Source: an uncultured Sphingomonadaceae bacterium (GTDB lineage Bacteria > Pseudomonadota > Alphaproteobacteria > Sphingomonadales > Sphingomonadaceae). From it: DNA of 64,000 nucleotides. The DNA is taken from the NCBI GenBank assembly GCA_947497315.1, contig CANMFX010000002.1, positions 620,001-684,000 of the forward strand, in the 5' to 3' direction. The number at the start of each line of letters is the position of its first letter. The stretch's first letter is position 1. The notes below the pieces were generated by a model. The model was given only the letters and a program-made list of their open reading frames with translations, was not told the origin of the DNA and made no database searches. The position numbers and the translations under genes are program-made. Positions 1-8,930 of the stretch are shown here, in pieces.

Positions 1-572
1 TCCAAAGCCATCAACATAGTGCGACTGGCATTGCTGGCATCAGTGATATGAGACCCGCCGGTGAGACGGAAGATGAGGTAGGATTCAATCGTCCCAAAAG
101 CCAGATTGTCGCCTGCCGCTCCGACTTCCGGCCAGTTTTTCAGCATCCATCCAATTTTGCTGCCAGAAAAATAAGGGTCAAGCAGCAATCCTGTTTTTGC
201 CTGAACCATGGGTTCCAACCCCTTGACTTTCAACTCCTCGCAAATGTCAGCAGTGCGGCGATCCTGCCAGACGATCGCCTTACAAAGCGGTTCACCACTA
301 CGTTTGTCCCAGGCGACTACAGTTTCGCGTTGATTGGTAATCCCGATAGCCGCTATCTTTTCCGCGCCGCCTGCCTGCTCGATCATTTTTTGACAGCAGC
401 GCAACGTCTTGTCCCATATCTCAGCTGCATCATGCTCTACAAGGCCGGCAGAAGGATAATATTGCTGCAATTCCTCCTGCTGTGATCCGTGGAGTTTGCC
501 ATCGACGCCAAAAAGCATCGCACGGGTTGATGTTGTACCTTCGTCAATCACCAAAATCTGTTGCGTTGCCAT
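1..572 (-). CDS. glpK: Glycerol kinase, N-terminal part (runs off left edge)
   Basis: Reading the minus strand from the ATG at 572-570 gives about 190 residues that continue past the edge of the window. The start has the FGGY/glycerol kinase phosphate-binding signature (VIDEGTTSTRAMLF, residues 7-20) and then ITNQRETVVAWD, which contains the Arg-Glu pair that binds glycerol in this family. It should phosphorylate glycerol to sn-glycerol 3-phosphate in the cytoplasm. It lies 160 bases downstream of fliC on the same strand, with a strong terminator between, so it is probably transcribed on its own. FGGY kinases for other sugars share the fold, but the DEGTTSTR/NQRET combination favours glycerol. 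The C-terminal half is not visible. Confidence 0.9.
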   Translation of the reverse strand, partial: MATQQILVIDEGTTSTRAMLFGVDGKLHGSQQEELQQYYPSAGLVEHDAAEIWDKTLRCCQKMIEQAGGAEKIAAIGITNQRETVVAWDKRSGEPLCKAIVWQDRRTADICEELKVKGLEPMVQAKTGLLLDPYFSGSKIGWMLKNWPEVGAAGDNLAFGTIESYLIFRLTGGSHITDASNASRTMLMAL

Positions 573-663
573 ATGATCCCGTTCCCTTGTTTACGGGTCA
601 CGCTAATTTATCGTCTTCAAAAGGCAAGCGAAAGCAGGACAGGAGAGATTGCGCTGACAAAAT

Positions 664-705
664 AACCCCCGGCGCCATTTGTGGGGTGATTACGCGCCGG
701 GGGTT
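664..705 (-). terminator. Rho-independent terminator of fliC
   Basis: A perfect 12-bp inverted repeat (664-675 and 694-705, arm AACCCCCGGCGC) encloses an 18-base loop. On the minus strand the second arm is followed by TTATTTTG, a short T-rich tract. It starts 27 bases after the fliC stop, so it should end fliC transcription before glpK. Confidence 0.85.
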
Positions 706-731
706 CTGACCCATTAAGCAGGACCAGATGC

Positions 732-1547
732 TTAACGGATCAAGCTAAGAACGCCTTGCTGTGACTGATTGGCTTGAGCCAGCATTGCGGTTGAGGCCTG
801 GCTCAGTATTTGTGCCTTGGCCAGCGCGGTCGTTTCTCCGGTAAAGTCGACATCTTCAATGCGGGAACGAGATTCCGTGATGTTGGTTACGCGGCTCGTC
901 AGATTGGATACTGTCGCGATCAAACGGTTCTGCGATGCACCCAAAGACGCTTGTGCAGTGGTAACCGTGTCCATAGCTGTATCAAGTACTGCTAGAGCTG
1001 CGGTGGCACCGGGTTCTGTACTAATGTCGAGTACATCGACAGCCAGAGTCGCGGCGGTCACGTCAGTCAGGTTAATAACAACGGTTTCGGCTGCTGCAGA
1101 ACCTGTTTGGATGTTGATGGTCGCGGCACTGCCGTCGAGCAATGCAACATTGTTAAATTCCGTCCGTGTTGCAACATCATCAATTTGGAGAATAAGGGCA
1201 GCGACTTCGGTCTGCAGATTGGTTCGGTCACCGGCTGACAATGTACCGTTTGCTGATTGAACGGACAACTCACGCATGCGCTGCAGCATGTTATTGATCT
1301 CACTCATGCCACTTTCAGCGGTTTGGGCCAGAGAGATACCATCATTGGCATTGCGGGTTGCCATGTTGAGGCCGCGAATCTCGGATGTCATGCGGGTTGC
1401 GATGGCAAGGCCGGCGGCATCATCGCTTGCACTGTTAATTCGGCGTCCAGTAGATAGCCGTTCAATCGATTTGGCGAGGCTCATTTCGGCATCATTGGCT
1501 GCCTGATTGGTGCGCATGGCCGCAACATTGGTTCCGATAATTGTCAT
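732..1547 (-). CDS. fliC: Flagellin (short form)
   Basis: A 271-residue flagellin, the filament subunit exported by the flagellar type III apparatus. The N-terminal D0/D1 region is typical ([16 protein letters not shown], then [20 protein letters not shown] near residues 31-50). The C-terminal D0 ends in [14 protein letters not shown]. The middle (about residues 140-190) is a short, Ala/Thr-rich linker, so the exposed D2/D3 domains are essentially missing, as in many alphaproteobacterial flagellins. The ATG is preceded by GGAAAG. It is the only flagellar gene here on the minus strand, transcribed away from the fliE run. I could not find a convincing sigma-28 or sigma-54 promoter upstream of it. 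Confidence 0.95.
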   Translation of the reverse strand: MTIIGTNVAAMRTNQAANDAEMSLAKSIERLSTGRRINSASDDAAGLAIATRMTSEIRGLNMATRNANDGISLAQTAESGMSEINNMLQRMRELSVQSANGTLSAGDRTNLQTEVAALILQIDDVATRTEFNNVALLDGSAATINIQTGSAAAETVVINLTDVTAATLAVDVLDISTEPGATAALAVLDTAMDTVTTAQASLGASQNRLIATVSNLTSRVTNITESRSRIEDVDFTGETTALAKAQILSQASTAMLAQANQSQQGVLSLIR

Positions 1548-2164
1548 GTAACTTTCCTTTCAAACTGATGGATCACCGCAAAGAGCGTCAGCGGCAACCT
1601 CAAGCACGAAAACGGAATTGGTTCGGGATGGTTTAGCGGATAATGGCCTGCGCCATAAAAATGGCGATGCGTCATCGATTTGGCGCAAGGCAGTCAGGAA
1701 ATTGGCTCGGTACTCGTCGGTGTTCAGTAACTATCTAAAAAATATACTAAAATATCTTTCATGGAATTTGGCATAGCGTTTGCGAACCAATGGGGCAGGC
1801 CACTTTGATTTGTTTCAAGAGCGGTTTTTGAGGGCCAGGAATCGGGAAAGATGATGACTCAAATGATAACTAGCGATGCTCGGTTGATGCAACTGAAGCC
1901 AATCGAAGTTTGGTTGGACCTTCTCCGTTTAGCCGCGTTTCAAATGACAAGGTCCGTGTGCAAGCTTTGGTCTTGTATGAGCAGATATCTCAATCTTCGG
2001 ATAATTGGGTCAAACCATCACGTTGACATTCTTAACTCCGATCCGCGCACTTCCGAACTGGTCGGGAAGAGCAATGGCCTGCCGCTGCGTATCAATCCAG
2101 TAATGCCAAAATGCCTCTTGGTATCGGATCGATGCGCAGCGGATATGGTTTCTGGAGATTGCGC
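1548..2164. other. Intergenic region between fliC and fliE
   Basis: 617 bases without a convincing gene. It holds the divergent control region: an A/T-rich stretch at about 1731-1760 and a sigma-54-type promoter at 1769-1783 facing fliE. An open frame at 1851-2168 (105 codons) ends on the fliE start. It has no recognisable domain, a Cys-containing unstructured composition and no good homology signal by eye, so it is not called as a gene. It could be a long 5' leader of the fliE transcript or a decayed small gene. Confidence 0.5.
1769..1783 (+). promoter_or_regulatory. Sigma-54-type promoter for the fliE operon
   Basis: The sequence TGGCAT-N5-TTGC matches the RpoN consensus TGGCAC-N5-TTGC at all but one base. 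It has the invariant GG (1770-1771) and GC (1782-1783) exactly 10 bases apart. It faces the flagellar run, about 380 bases upstream of the fliE ATG. Sigma-54 with a FleQ/FlbD-type activator commonly drives class II flagellar operons in proteobacteria. No activator gene is present in this window. Confidence 0.65.
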
Positions 2165-2500
2165 ATGAAAGCGATTGACAGTTCTCAGCTGATGGCGATG
2201 CGTCAGGACATAATTGCGCAAAATGATGTGCTGAAAAAGGTCGTGTCCATTTCTTTGGAAACTGAAACGGCACCCTCCCGCCCGGCATTTGGTGCGGCCA
2301 TGGTCTCTGCGGTGAAAGAGGTCAGTAACCTTCAACGCACAGCGGGAGATGTAACTGAAGATTATACGATGGGTAAAACGAACGACATTGCTGGCGTGAT
2401 GATGGCCAAGCAAAAGTCTTCACTGGGTTTTGAACTGACGCTGCAGGTCCGCAACAAGCTCATCAAAGCCTATCAAGATATCATGACCATGCCGGTGTAG
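2165..2500 (+). CDS. fliE: Flagellar hook-basal body protein FliE
   Basis: A 111-residue protein that joins the MS ring to the proximal rod in the periplasm. The C-terminal half is the conserved FliE core ([20 protein letters not shown], then DIMTMPV at the end), which resembles the standard [25 protein letters not shown] pattern. The frame is open further upstream, but the ATG at 2165 is chosen because GGAG lies about 9 bases before it and the protein then begins [13 protein letters not shown] with normal family length. fliF follows after 1 base. It is the first gene of the flagellar run. Confidence 0.93.
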   Translation: [111 protein letters not shown]

Positions 2501-2501
2501 T

Positions 2502-4217
2502 ATGAACGAACTCAGCCTTACCACCGATCAACAGGTTCAAGATCCTACGCATGATCTGACGCCGGTCACTCGAATGCCAGATTCTGCGAATAGTGCCAAC
2601 TGGCGCAAACGATTGCACGGCTTTGTTGACCAGCCCGCGATCAAGCGCGCGCTGCCATTGATGGGGTTGCTGGCGGTAATGATATTGGGGGGGTTTTTGT
2701 GGCTGGCATTACGCGAACCACCACAACGCGATCTTTTCAGGGGTCTGCCGGAAGCCGACAAGGCTGCGGTTGCTGACGCGCTGCGGCAATCGGATATCGG
2801 TTTCAATATTGAAGATGCGACGGGCGCGCTAACAGTTTCGGCAGCCGACTATCATGAAGCCAGACTGTCACTTGCCGCGCAGGGTTTGCCCAGGTCCGCC
2901 CCGGATGGAGATAGCATCATCTCTGCCATGCCTATGGGTGCAAGCAGGGCAGTCGAAAACGAAAAACTGCGTGGCGCTCGCGAACTCGACCTGGCTCGCA
3001 CTATTGAGACCATGGACAGTATCATATCGGCTCGTGTTCATCTTGCAGTTGAACCGCCGAGTATATTTGTCCGAGACCGATCTGAGCCATCCGCGTCGGT
3101 GATGCTGAAGCTCATCGAAGGCAATCGCCTGAGCCAAGCGCAGGTGCAATCAATCATCCACCTGGTTGGTAGTTCCGTGGCAGGTCTATCCTCTGATGCA
3201 ATCAGTGTTGTCGACCAGAACGGACGGCTAATGTCGCGCCAGGGACCTCGCAGCTCTTCAGATGAGACGGAGCGGCATTTGATGGTGCAGTCGCAGGTTG
3301 AGGAGCGCTATCGCCGGACTATCACATCATTGCTTTCGCCGATGCTCGGAGCCGATAATTTCACTACTGAGGTGACTGCGGAAATGGATTTTTCCGAGAA
3401 CCAGGCAACTCGAGAAAGCTTCCCGAAAGAAGATGCACGGGTTCGTTCCGAGCAGGGAAGTTGGTCAAGTGAGCCTGGTGAAAAAGCAAGCTATGGTATC
3501 CCTGGCGCACTTGCAAACCGGCCACCGGAAGCTCCGGAACTTACCGATGATTTTGAAGGCGATGATGATCAAGAAAACGAGCTAGAAACAACACGTAGTT
3601 CGGAAAAATTTGCCCGGCAGTTTGAACTGGGAAGAGAAGTGTCTGTCACTAAACAGGCAACTGGATCAATAAGTCGGCTTTCCGTCGCGGTTGCTCTGCG
3701 TTCTCCGGTCGGAATCAAACAGCGATCGGCGGAAGAACTGGCTGCGGTTGAGGCTCTGGTTAAAGGCGCCATTGGCTTTCAGGCGGCGCGCGGTGATGTT
3801 GTTGCCATAGAGGCGCGCGAATTTCTTCCGGTGGAAGAAGTAGCGGAAAGCTGGTGGGAGGCAAGCTGGGTTTCTCTCCTGGTTCGCAATCTCTCTGCCT
3901 TACTGGTCGCGCTGGCTTTGATCTTTGGCATTGGCCGACCGCTGCTAGAGAAGATGCGCGCAGATAGATCAAAGCTGTCAAACGTAGAAAATTTGCAACT
4001 GGCCTCCGACATTGAAGAAGAGCTTGGCCGGAATGGCAAACCACCGAAACGGCGAACCAATTCGGTATCACTGGATATGATCAGTGCGGCAAATGGCTAT
4101 TCCGAGCGAGCCGCACTTATCCAGAATTTTGTGCGCCAAAATCCCGATCATGCAGCGCTGACAGTACGAGACCTATTGACCGAGGCTCAGCTGAAAAGGG
4201 AGGCAGTCAATGGCTGA
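2502..4217 (+). CDS. fliF: Flagellar MS-ring protein FliF
   Basis: 571 residues, the usual FliF length. It forms the MS ring in the inner membrane that houses the export gate and carries the C ring. An N-terminal membrane segment (about residues 50-70, ALPLMGLLAVMILGGFLWLA) is followed by the ring-building motifs (LRQSDIGFNIEDATGALTV; MDSIISARVHLAVEPPSIFV). There is an acidic linker (DDFEGDDDQENELE) and a second membrane segment near residue 460. The C-terminal tail (QNFVRQNPDHAALTVRDLL) is the FliG-binding region. It overlaps fliG by 8 bases, so the two are probably translationally coupled. Confidence 0.96.
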   Translation: MNELSLTTDQQVQDPTHDLTPVTRMPDSANSANWRKRLHGFVDQPAIKRALPLMGLLAVMILGGFLWLALREPPQRDLFRGLPEADKAAVADALRQSDIGFNIEDATGALTVSAADYHEARLSLAAQGLPRSAPDGDSIISAMPMGASRAVENEKLRGARELDLARTIETMDSIISARVHLAVEPPSIFVRDRSEPSASVMLKLIEGNRLSQAQVQSIIHLVGSSVAGLSSDAISVVDQNGRLMSRQGPRSSSDETERHLMVQSQVEERYRRTITSLLSPMLGADNFTTEVTAEMDFSENQATRESFPKEDARVRSEQGSWSSEPGEKASYGIPGALANRPPEAPELTDDFEGDDDQENELETTRSSEKFARQFELGREVSVTKQATGSISRLSVAVALRSPVGIKQRSAEELAAVEALVKGAIGFQAARGDVVAIEAREFLPVEEVAESWWEASWVSLLVRNLSALLVALALIFGIGRPLLEKMRADRSKLSNVENLQLASDIEEELGRNGKPPKRRTNSVSLDMISAANGYSERAALIQNFVRQNPDHAALTVRDLLTEAQLKREAVNG

Positions 4218-5271
4218 AACTATGACCAGCAGCGTAGGCGAAAATAATGCTGTCCTTGTCAAAACCGATATCGCTGAAAAGACCCTAACCGGTCACGAGA
4301 CAGCTGCCATATTGTTGATGATTTTCGGGGAAGACGAGGCTGCCGATATCTTGTCGCGTCTGGAGCCCAGAGAAGTCCAAAGTCTTGGTGAAGCCATGTT
4401 CGAAATTCGCAATGTCAGTGAGGCGGATGTTAACCTTGTATTTGACCGCTTCGTTGAACGGGCGCGCAGCCGTACTTCCATTGGATATCGGGCAGACAAA
4501 CAAATCAAAAGCATGTTGGATAAGGCGTTGGGCACCTGCCGGGCTGCAAACATACTTTCGCGGATAACATCGCAGCAAAATCAGGTGGAGTTGCAGCAGC
4601 TAAAATGGATGTCAGCGCAAGAAATTGCCGAGATGATTGCGGATGAGCATCCTCAGATGATGGCTGTAGTGCTGTCATTCATTGATGCGGAAATAGCAGG
4701 TGAAGTGCTTCAGAAACTCGATTCCAGTTTGCAGGATGACGTTGTTTTCCGCATCGCCACCATGGGAGCAGTAAGCGCTAATGCAGTTACTGATATTGAA
4801 GCCTTGTTATCGCGCCAGGTTCAAAAACCAAGTGTGACGCACTGCGCCAGCACCGGCGGTACCAGCGAGGCCGCGGCGATCATGAACAATGTTGATAAAT
4901 TGTCGGAGCAGCGCATCATTAAAGCCTTGCTTAAACGCGACAAGGTGCTGGCCCGAACGGTCGAAGAAGAGATGTTCGTCTTTGCTGATCTCATTGAGGT
5001 CGAAGACAAAAGCCTTGGAACACTTATCCGGTCCATCGAAAATGCGACGTTGCTGCTGGCGATCAAAGGCGCGGAGCCTGCGCTGGCAGAGAAGATGTTC
5101 AGCTGTATGTCCAAACGGGCGGCTGAATCCATTCAGGATGAAATTGCGGATCAGGGACCGGTTTCGAAAGATGACGTAGTTGCCGCGCAAAAGCAGATTG
5201 TTGTGCAGGCACGAAGGCTGGCGGAAGATGGCAGCATCTTGTTGGAAGGGCGCAGTGATGACTTTGTCTGA
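4210..5271 (+). CDS. fliG: Flagellar motor switch protein FliG
   Basis: 353 residues; part of the C ring, transmitting torque from the stator. The N-terminal domain binds FliF. The middle domain has the diagnostic EHPQ motif (ADEHPQMMAVVLSF, near residue 150) that contacts FliM. The C-terminal domain keeps the charged torque helix (FADLIEVEDKSLGTLIRSI) and ends MSKRAAESIQDEIADQGP. The chosen ATG gives an N-terminus about 20 residues longer than usual, so a start a little downstream is possible. It overlaps fliF (8 bases) and fliH (14 bases). Confidence 0.96.
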   Translation: MAETMTSSVGENNAVLVKTDIAEKTLTGHETAAILLMIFGEDEAADILSRLEPREVQSLGEAMFEIRNVSEADVNLVFDRFVERARSRTSIGYRADKQIKSMLDKALGTCRAANILSRITSQQNQVELQQLKWMSAQEIAEMIADEHPQMMAVVLSFIDAEIAGEVLQKLDSSLQDDVVFRIATMGAVSANAVTDIEALLSRQVQKPSVTHCASTGGTSEAAAIMNNVDKLSEQRIIKALLKRDKVLARTVEEEMFVFADLIEVEDKSLGTLIRSIENATLLLAIKGAEPALAEKMFSCMSKRAAESIQDEIADQGPVSKDDVVAAQKQIVVQARRLAEDGSILLEGRSDDFV

Positions 5272-5911
5272 GCGCCGTTTTTCGCCGGTTCATAGCCATG
5301 ATGATATGTTTGTTATCAATAGTTTAGGCGCAAAAGAAACGGCTTTTCAGGCGACATATGACATGCCGCTTCGGCGTGCCGAACAGAATGGTTCAGATGA
5401 TGTTCCGGAAAATGAACCAGAGCCCGAAGTTGACAGTGTAGATCAGCAAATTGCGGATGCCTATGCGCGAGGATATCTCAACGGACAGCAGGCGGCGCTG
5501 GTACAGCTTGAGGAAGGAGAAGTGAGCGAAGATACTCTGGCATCATCAATTAACCGCCTGAAAACAATCGATGAAGGGCATCTGTCGAAGCAGCTATGGG
5601 AAGTCATCCTGTCCCTGTTTGAGCAAGCCGTGGGTCATGCAAGAACCAACAAGAAACTGCTTCAGGAGCGATGCGACGCAGCTATCGAGCTGATCACGGC
5701 GGATGTTGGCGAAGTGTGTTTATATGTTGCCGCGGCTGATACGAAACTGTTGCAGAATCATGACTGCCCCGTTGCGGTTTTGCCGGATGCTAACCTGCTG
5801 CCCGGTTCCGTGCGTCTGGTTTATGCCTCTGGCGAGATCACCTCTGGGTCCACTGCGATGGCTCAAGAGATTGAAAACCAGGCGCGCCTGGCTGGCGGTG
5901 TGTCATGCTGA
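5258..5911 (+). CDS. fliH: Flagellar export ATPase regulator FliH
   Basis: 217 residues from the ATG at 5258. The frame extends upstream inside fliG, but the start at 5258 gives the expected short overlap. FliH is the cytoplasmic stator that holds the FliI ATPase at the export gate. An acidic, variable N-terminus is followed by ADAYARGYLNGQQAAL, the usual FliH start of the coiled region, and a C-terminal domain with weak resemblance to FliH/SctL. Sequence conservation is low, so the call relies largely on its place between fliG and fliI, overlapping fliI by 7 bases. Confidence 0.82.
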   Translation: MTLSERRFSPVHSHDDMFVINSLGAKETAFQATYDMPLRRAEQNGSDDVPENEPEPEVDSVDQQIADAYARGYLNGQQAALVQLEEGEVSEDTLASSINRLKTIDEGHLSKQLWEVILSLFEQAVGHARTNKKLLQERCDAAIELITADVGEVCLYVAAADTKLLQNHDCPVAVLPDANLLPGSVRLVYASGEITSGSTAMAQEIENQARLAGGVSC

Positions 5912-7236
5912 ATCTCGATTATGATCGCCTGTCCCGGGTTCTCATCGAAGCCGGAGCTGTCACACCTGCAATTGTCCGTTGGGGCAAGGTAAAGGCTTGC
6001 TCCGCTGGCCTGTTGCGTGTCAGCGGTTTCCATTGTCCCATCGGGTCCGGCGCAACAGTCCTGTCAGAGGATGGCCATGAAGTCGGCGCTGAAGTGGTCG
6101 GGTTTGACGGTAGCATGACAACCCTTGCACCATTTGATGAACATGCCGCGATCGGTGTTGATGCTCTGGTAAAGCCCGTGACAAGCATGGCACAAGTGGG
6201 TGTTGGTTCGCAGCTTGTTGGACGGATCATTGACCCGCTTGGTCGTCCTCTTGATGATATGGGTCCGATTGCACCGGATTCCACCTGGCCGCTGATGGGC
6301 CGGAAAGCCAATATCCTGAGCCGCGGCAGAATAGTGCAGCGGCTTGACGTGGGGGTGCGGGCGATAAACGCGCTCCTGCCGCTTGGATGCGGTCAACGCG
6401 TGGCACTAATCGCCGGTTCCGGTGTCGGAAAGACTGTCCTGATGCAACAAATTGCATCGGGTACGGAGGCAGACATCATAGTCACTGGTCTGATCGGGGA
6501 ACGCGCCCGTGAAGTTAGCGATTTTGTCGCGGCCAGTCAGAATAACGGGATTGCTACCAAGATGGTGACCGTTGCCGTCCCGGCCGACCACAGTCCGATA
6601 TTGCGGATCAAAGCGGCGCAGCGCGCGGCCGCAATTGCAGAATATTTCCGAAGCCAGGGCAAACGCGTTTTGCTGATGATCGATAGTCTGACCCGTATTG
6701 CCCATGCGCAGCGCGAAATCGGCCTGTCTGCGGGCGAACCGCCGACGATGAAAGGCTATCCACCCAGTGCCATCGCGTTGATACCGCAGCTGCTGGAACG
6801 GGCCGGCAGGGACGTCGAAAGCGGTGGTTCGATAACCGCCTTTTACACAGTGCTTGCCGATGGCGATGATCTTGATGATCCGATAGTCGATGCCGCCCGA
6901 GCCATCGCAGATGGTCATATCATCCTGTCACGTGATCTTGCCGAGCAGGGAATTTTTCCTGCCATAGATATCGGCAAATCGATCAGCCGGGTGGCTCCAG
7001 ACATTATCGGCGAAGACCATGCTGCAGCCTTACGGAATTTCCGTTCCCTGTGGAGCCGCTATACCGAAAATCACGATCTGATCACCATGGGTGTTTATCG
7101 TGCTGGCGGCGATGATCTTCTCGATCAGGCTATCGTAAGGCGTCCCGATCAATTGTCTTTCTTGAAACAGGCGACCGACACTAAAATAGACTTCGGCCTT
7201 TCCGTTCAAAATCTTGTTCGGGGGTTTGGCGTATGA
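5905..7236 (+). CDS. fliI: Flagellum-specific ATPase FliI
   Basis: 443 residues; the ATPase that energises unfolding and export of flagellar substrates. The Walker A loop GSGVGKT is at residues 171-177. The Walker B strand (VLLMIDSLTRIAHAQREIG) and GEPPTMKGYPPS follow, both typical of the F1-beta-like type III ATPase family. Length matches FliI. It overlaps fliH (7 bases) and fliJ (ATGA, 4 bases), supporting co-translation. Closely related to SctN of injectisomes, but the surrounding genes settle it as flagellar. Confidence 0.97.
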   Translation: MLNLDYDRLSRVLIEAGAVTPAIVRWGKVKACSAGLLRVSGFHCPIGSGATVLSEDGHEVGAEVVGFDGSMTTLAPFDEHAAIGVDALVKPVTSMAQVGVGSQLVGRIIDPLGRPLDDMGPIAPDSTWPLMGRKANILSRGRIVQRLDVGVRAINALLPLGCGQRVALIAGSGVGKTVLMQQIASGTEADIIVTGLIGERAREVSDFVAASQNNGIATKMVTVAVPADHSPILRIKAAQRAAAIAEYFRSQGKRVLLMIDSLTRIAHAQREIGLSAGEPPTMKGYPPSAIALIPQLLERAGRDVESGGSITAFYTVLADGDDLDDPIVDAARAIADGHIILSRDLAEQGIFPAIDIGKSISRVAPDIIGEDHAAALRNFRSLWSRYTENHDLITMGVYRAGGDDLLDQAIVRRPDQLSFLKQATDTKIDFGLSVQNLVRGFGV

Positions 7237-7673
7237 GCAAACATCTGAACTCCAAAACACGCATTTTAGGTATCTGCCAATTGCAAAACCGGTTGGCGCG
7301 GCAAATTTATTTGGGCGCGGAAAGGGATATTGCGAGGATGGAAATGTCTCACGAACATCTTCGGACAATGGCTGGTCAGATGTTGGAAAATCAAGAAGTC
7401 GTTCAGTCAGCATTGCTGGCTGCAAGGATGGAACTGGCTTATCGCCTTATCGCCCTGAACGGCCGACAGAAAGACAGAGTTACGCAGGACCGACAGGCTG
7501 CGGCAGCACTGCAATCAAAAGTCTTCTTCTCTGCCCGAAGAGAAGATCGAGCGGCAATGGATCTTAAACAGGCGCGAAAATCGAGCGTGCATCGCCAGCA
7601 ACAGAATCTGCCCTGTTCGGTCAGAAACCATCGGGCGGGGCGAGGTCAATGGCAGGAAGGAAGAACATCATGA
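7233..7673 (+). CDS. fliJ: Flagellar export chaperone FliJ-like
   Basis: 146 residues, strongly helical, rich in Gln, Arg and Ala with a heptad pattern, as expected for the coiled-coil FliJ that links FliI to the FlhA gate and escorts chaperones. No strict motif exists for this family. The call rests on size, coiled-coil character and its position between fliI and fliK, with 4-base ATGA overlaps at both ends. The C-terminal 30 residues are basic and probably disordered. Confidence 0.7.
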   Translation: MSKHLNSKTRILGICQLQNRLARQIYLGAERDIARMEMSHEHLRTMAGQMLENQEVVQSALLAARMELAYRLIALNGRQKDRVTQDRQAAAALQSKVFFSARREDRAAMDLKQARKSSVHRQQQNLPCSVRNHRAGRGQWQEGRTS

Positions 7674-8902
7674 ATGGTCTTATCCGACTGGTATTGGATG
7701 CCAATCTCAAAACCACTTTATCGCCACTGGAAGCGATGCCTGGATTGCTGCAAGCAGAAGAGTTTGTCGGCGATTTTGTGAAGAATTATGCTGTTCTCGA
7801 CAATGATGAGGCTGAAACTCCATCTCCGGAAATTGCCGAGACTGAGGGTGATAATCCGGAACCTTTGAGACTGGATTTGGATGTCTTACCGGTTGCCATC
7901 GACAAGTCCGTCGAACCGAGAGATCCAGCTGCTCTGGTCGCCCAAAATAATATCGCCGATCGAACCTCAACCGCGATCAAAATAGACGGCAATGCGATGC
8001 CATCCGGAAACGGAGAGCGGACCATCGGAGCACCGCAGGGTAAGGCCAAGGCTCCCAATGTTGAAATTGCTTCATGGCCAGCTGGCAACCGGAAAGACCG
8101 CCGAATCATTTCTGAAAAACCTCAGCTGCTTGACTCGGATTTTGACACGGGTCCGGACAATAGAAAGCTGCAGGAGAGACCAGAAGCTATTCCTGTGACG
8201 GAGAAAACTGGACGGAGAGACCGGCAGATATTTTCTGATGCGCGTTTGGCAACACCATTGGAGCAACAGCAAAGGCCGAAAACCGAACCATTCACGTCTA
8301 CCGATGCGGTGCCGATACAACCCGTTCGTCAGATCAAACAGACTGTACCAGTGGCAACAATTACGATCCCATTTGTTGTGCAGGCATTGCCAGCGATAAC
8401 ACCCGGCACGCTACAGACACCATCGCTCGCCAGTCCCTCGGTACCAGACCTGAATATGGACGTTGATGGAAAATGGATGACAGAACTTAGCCGCGACATC
8501 GGGCAGCTATCGGGCAGTAAATCATCACTCAGTTTTCAATTGAAGCCGCAGCACCTCGGTCAGTTGCGCGTGGAAATTTTGGCGAACAGCTCAGGCGATG
8601 TCGTGCGACTGGAAACCGACAATGAAAATGCCAAGGCACTGATCATCGGTTCACAGGGCAGATTGGAACAAGATATTCGATTGTCTGGGATCAAATTGGC
8701 GCGGGTGGATGTCACCGTCCAGGATGATGGTTCTTCTGGTCCTGGGCATCAAGGTCCCGACACACATCCTGACGCACAGGGAAGCCGATCAGAAACGCGG
8801 CAGAACGATGAAAAGCGGCCTGACCTTTCTTTCGAACAACAACATAATTTCGAACAGGAAAGCGCCGCCGCTCCGTCCGATGATGCTGCGCGATACGCCT
8901 GA
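7670..8902 (+). CDS. fliK: Flagellar hook-length control protein FliK
   Basis: 410 residues from the ATG at 7670, chosen over an in-frame ATG at 7649 because AGGAAGGAAG precedes it and it forms an ATGA overlap with fliJ. FliK is secreted and acts as the molecular ruler that switches export from hook to filament proteins. The N-terminal two thirds are low-complexity and variable, as usual. The C-terminal domain (about residues 265-355) has the Flg_hook signature with SFQLKPQHLGQLRVEI. The tail is Gln/Asp-rich. Confidence 0.85.
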   Translation: MNGLIRLVLDANLKTTLSPLEAMPGLLQAEEFVGDFVKNYAVLDNDEAETPSPEIAETEGDNPEPLRLDLDVLPVAIDKSVEPRDPAALVAQNNIADRTSTAIKIDGNAMPSGNGERTIGAPQGKAKAPNVEIASWPAGNRKDRRIISEKPQLLDSDFDTGPDNRKLQERPEAIPVTEKTGRRDRQIFSDARLATPLEQQQRPKTEPFTSTDAVPIQPVRQIKQTVPVATITIPFVVQALPAITPGTLQTPSLASPSVPDLNMDVDGKWMTELSRDIGQLSGSKSSLSFQLKPQHLGQLRVEILANSSGDVVRLETDNENAKALIIGSQGRLEQDIRLSGIKLARVDVTVQDDGSSGPGHQGPDTHPDAQGSRSETRQNDEKRPDLSFEQQHNFEQESAAAPSDDAARYA

Positions 8903-8930
8903 ACCCAACCAACATTATCGGAGAAAATAA

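Noticed and set aside
48-709. Plus-strand open frames over the glycerol kinase gene and terminator
   Set aside because: They are antisense to a clear glpK N-terminus and have no domain or ribosome site.
1548-1740. Sigma-28 or sigma-54 promoter for fliC
   Set aside because: No sequence on the minus strand met the spacing and core bases of either class well enough to report.
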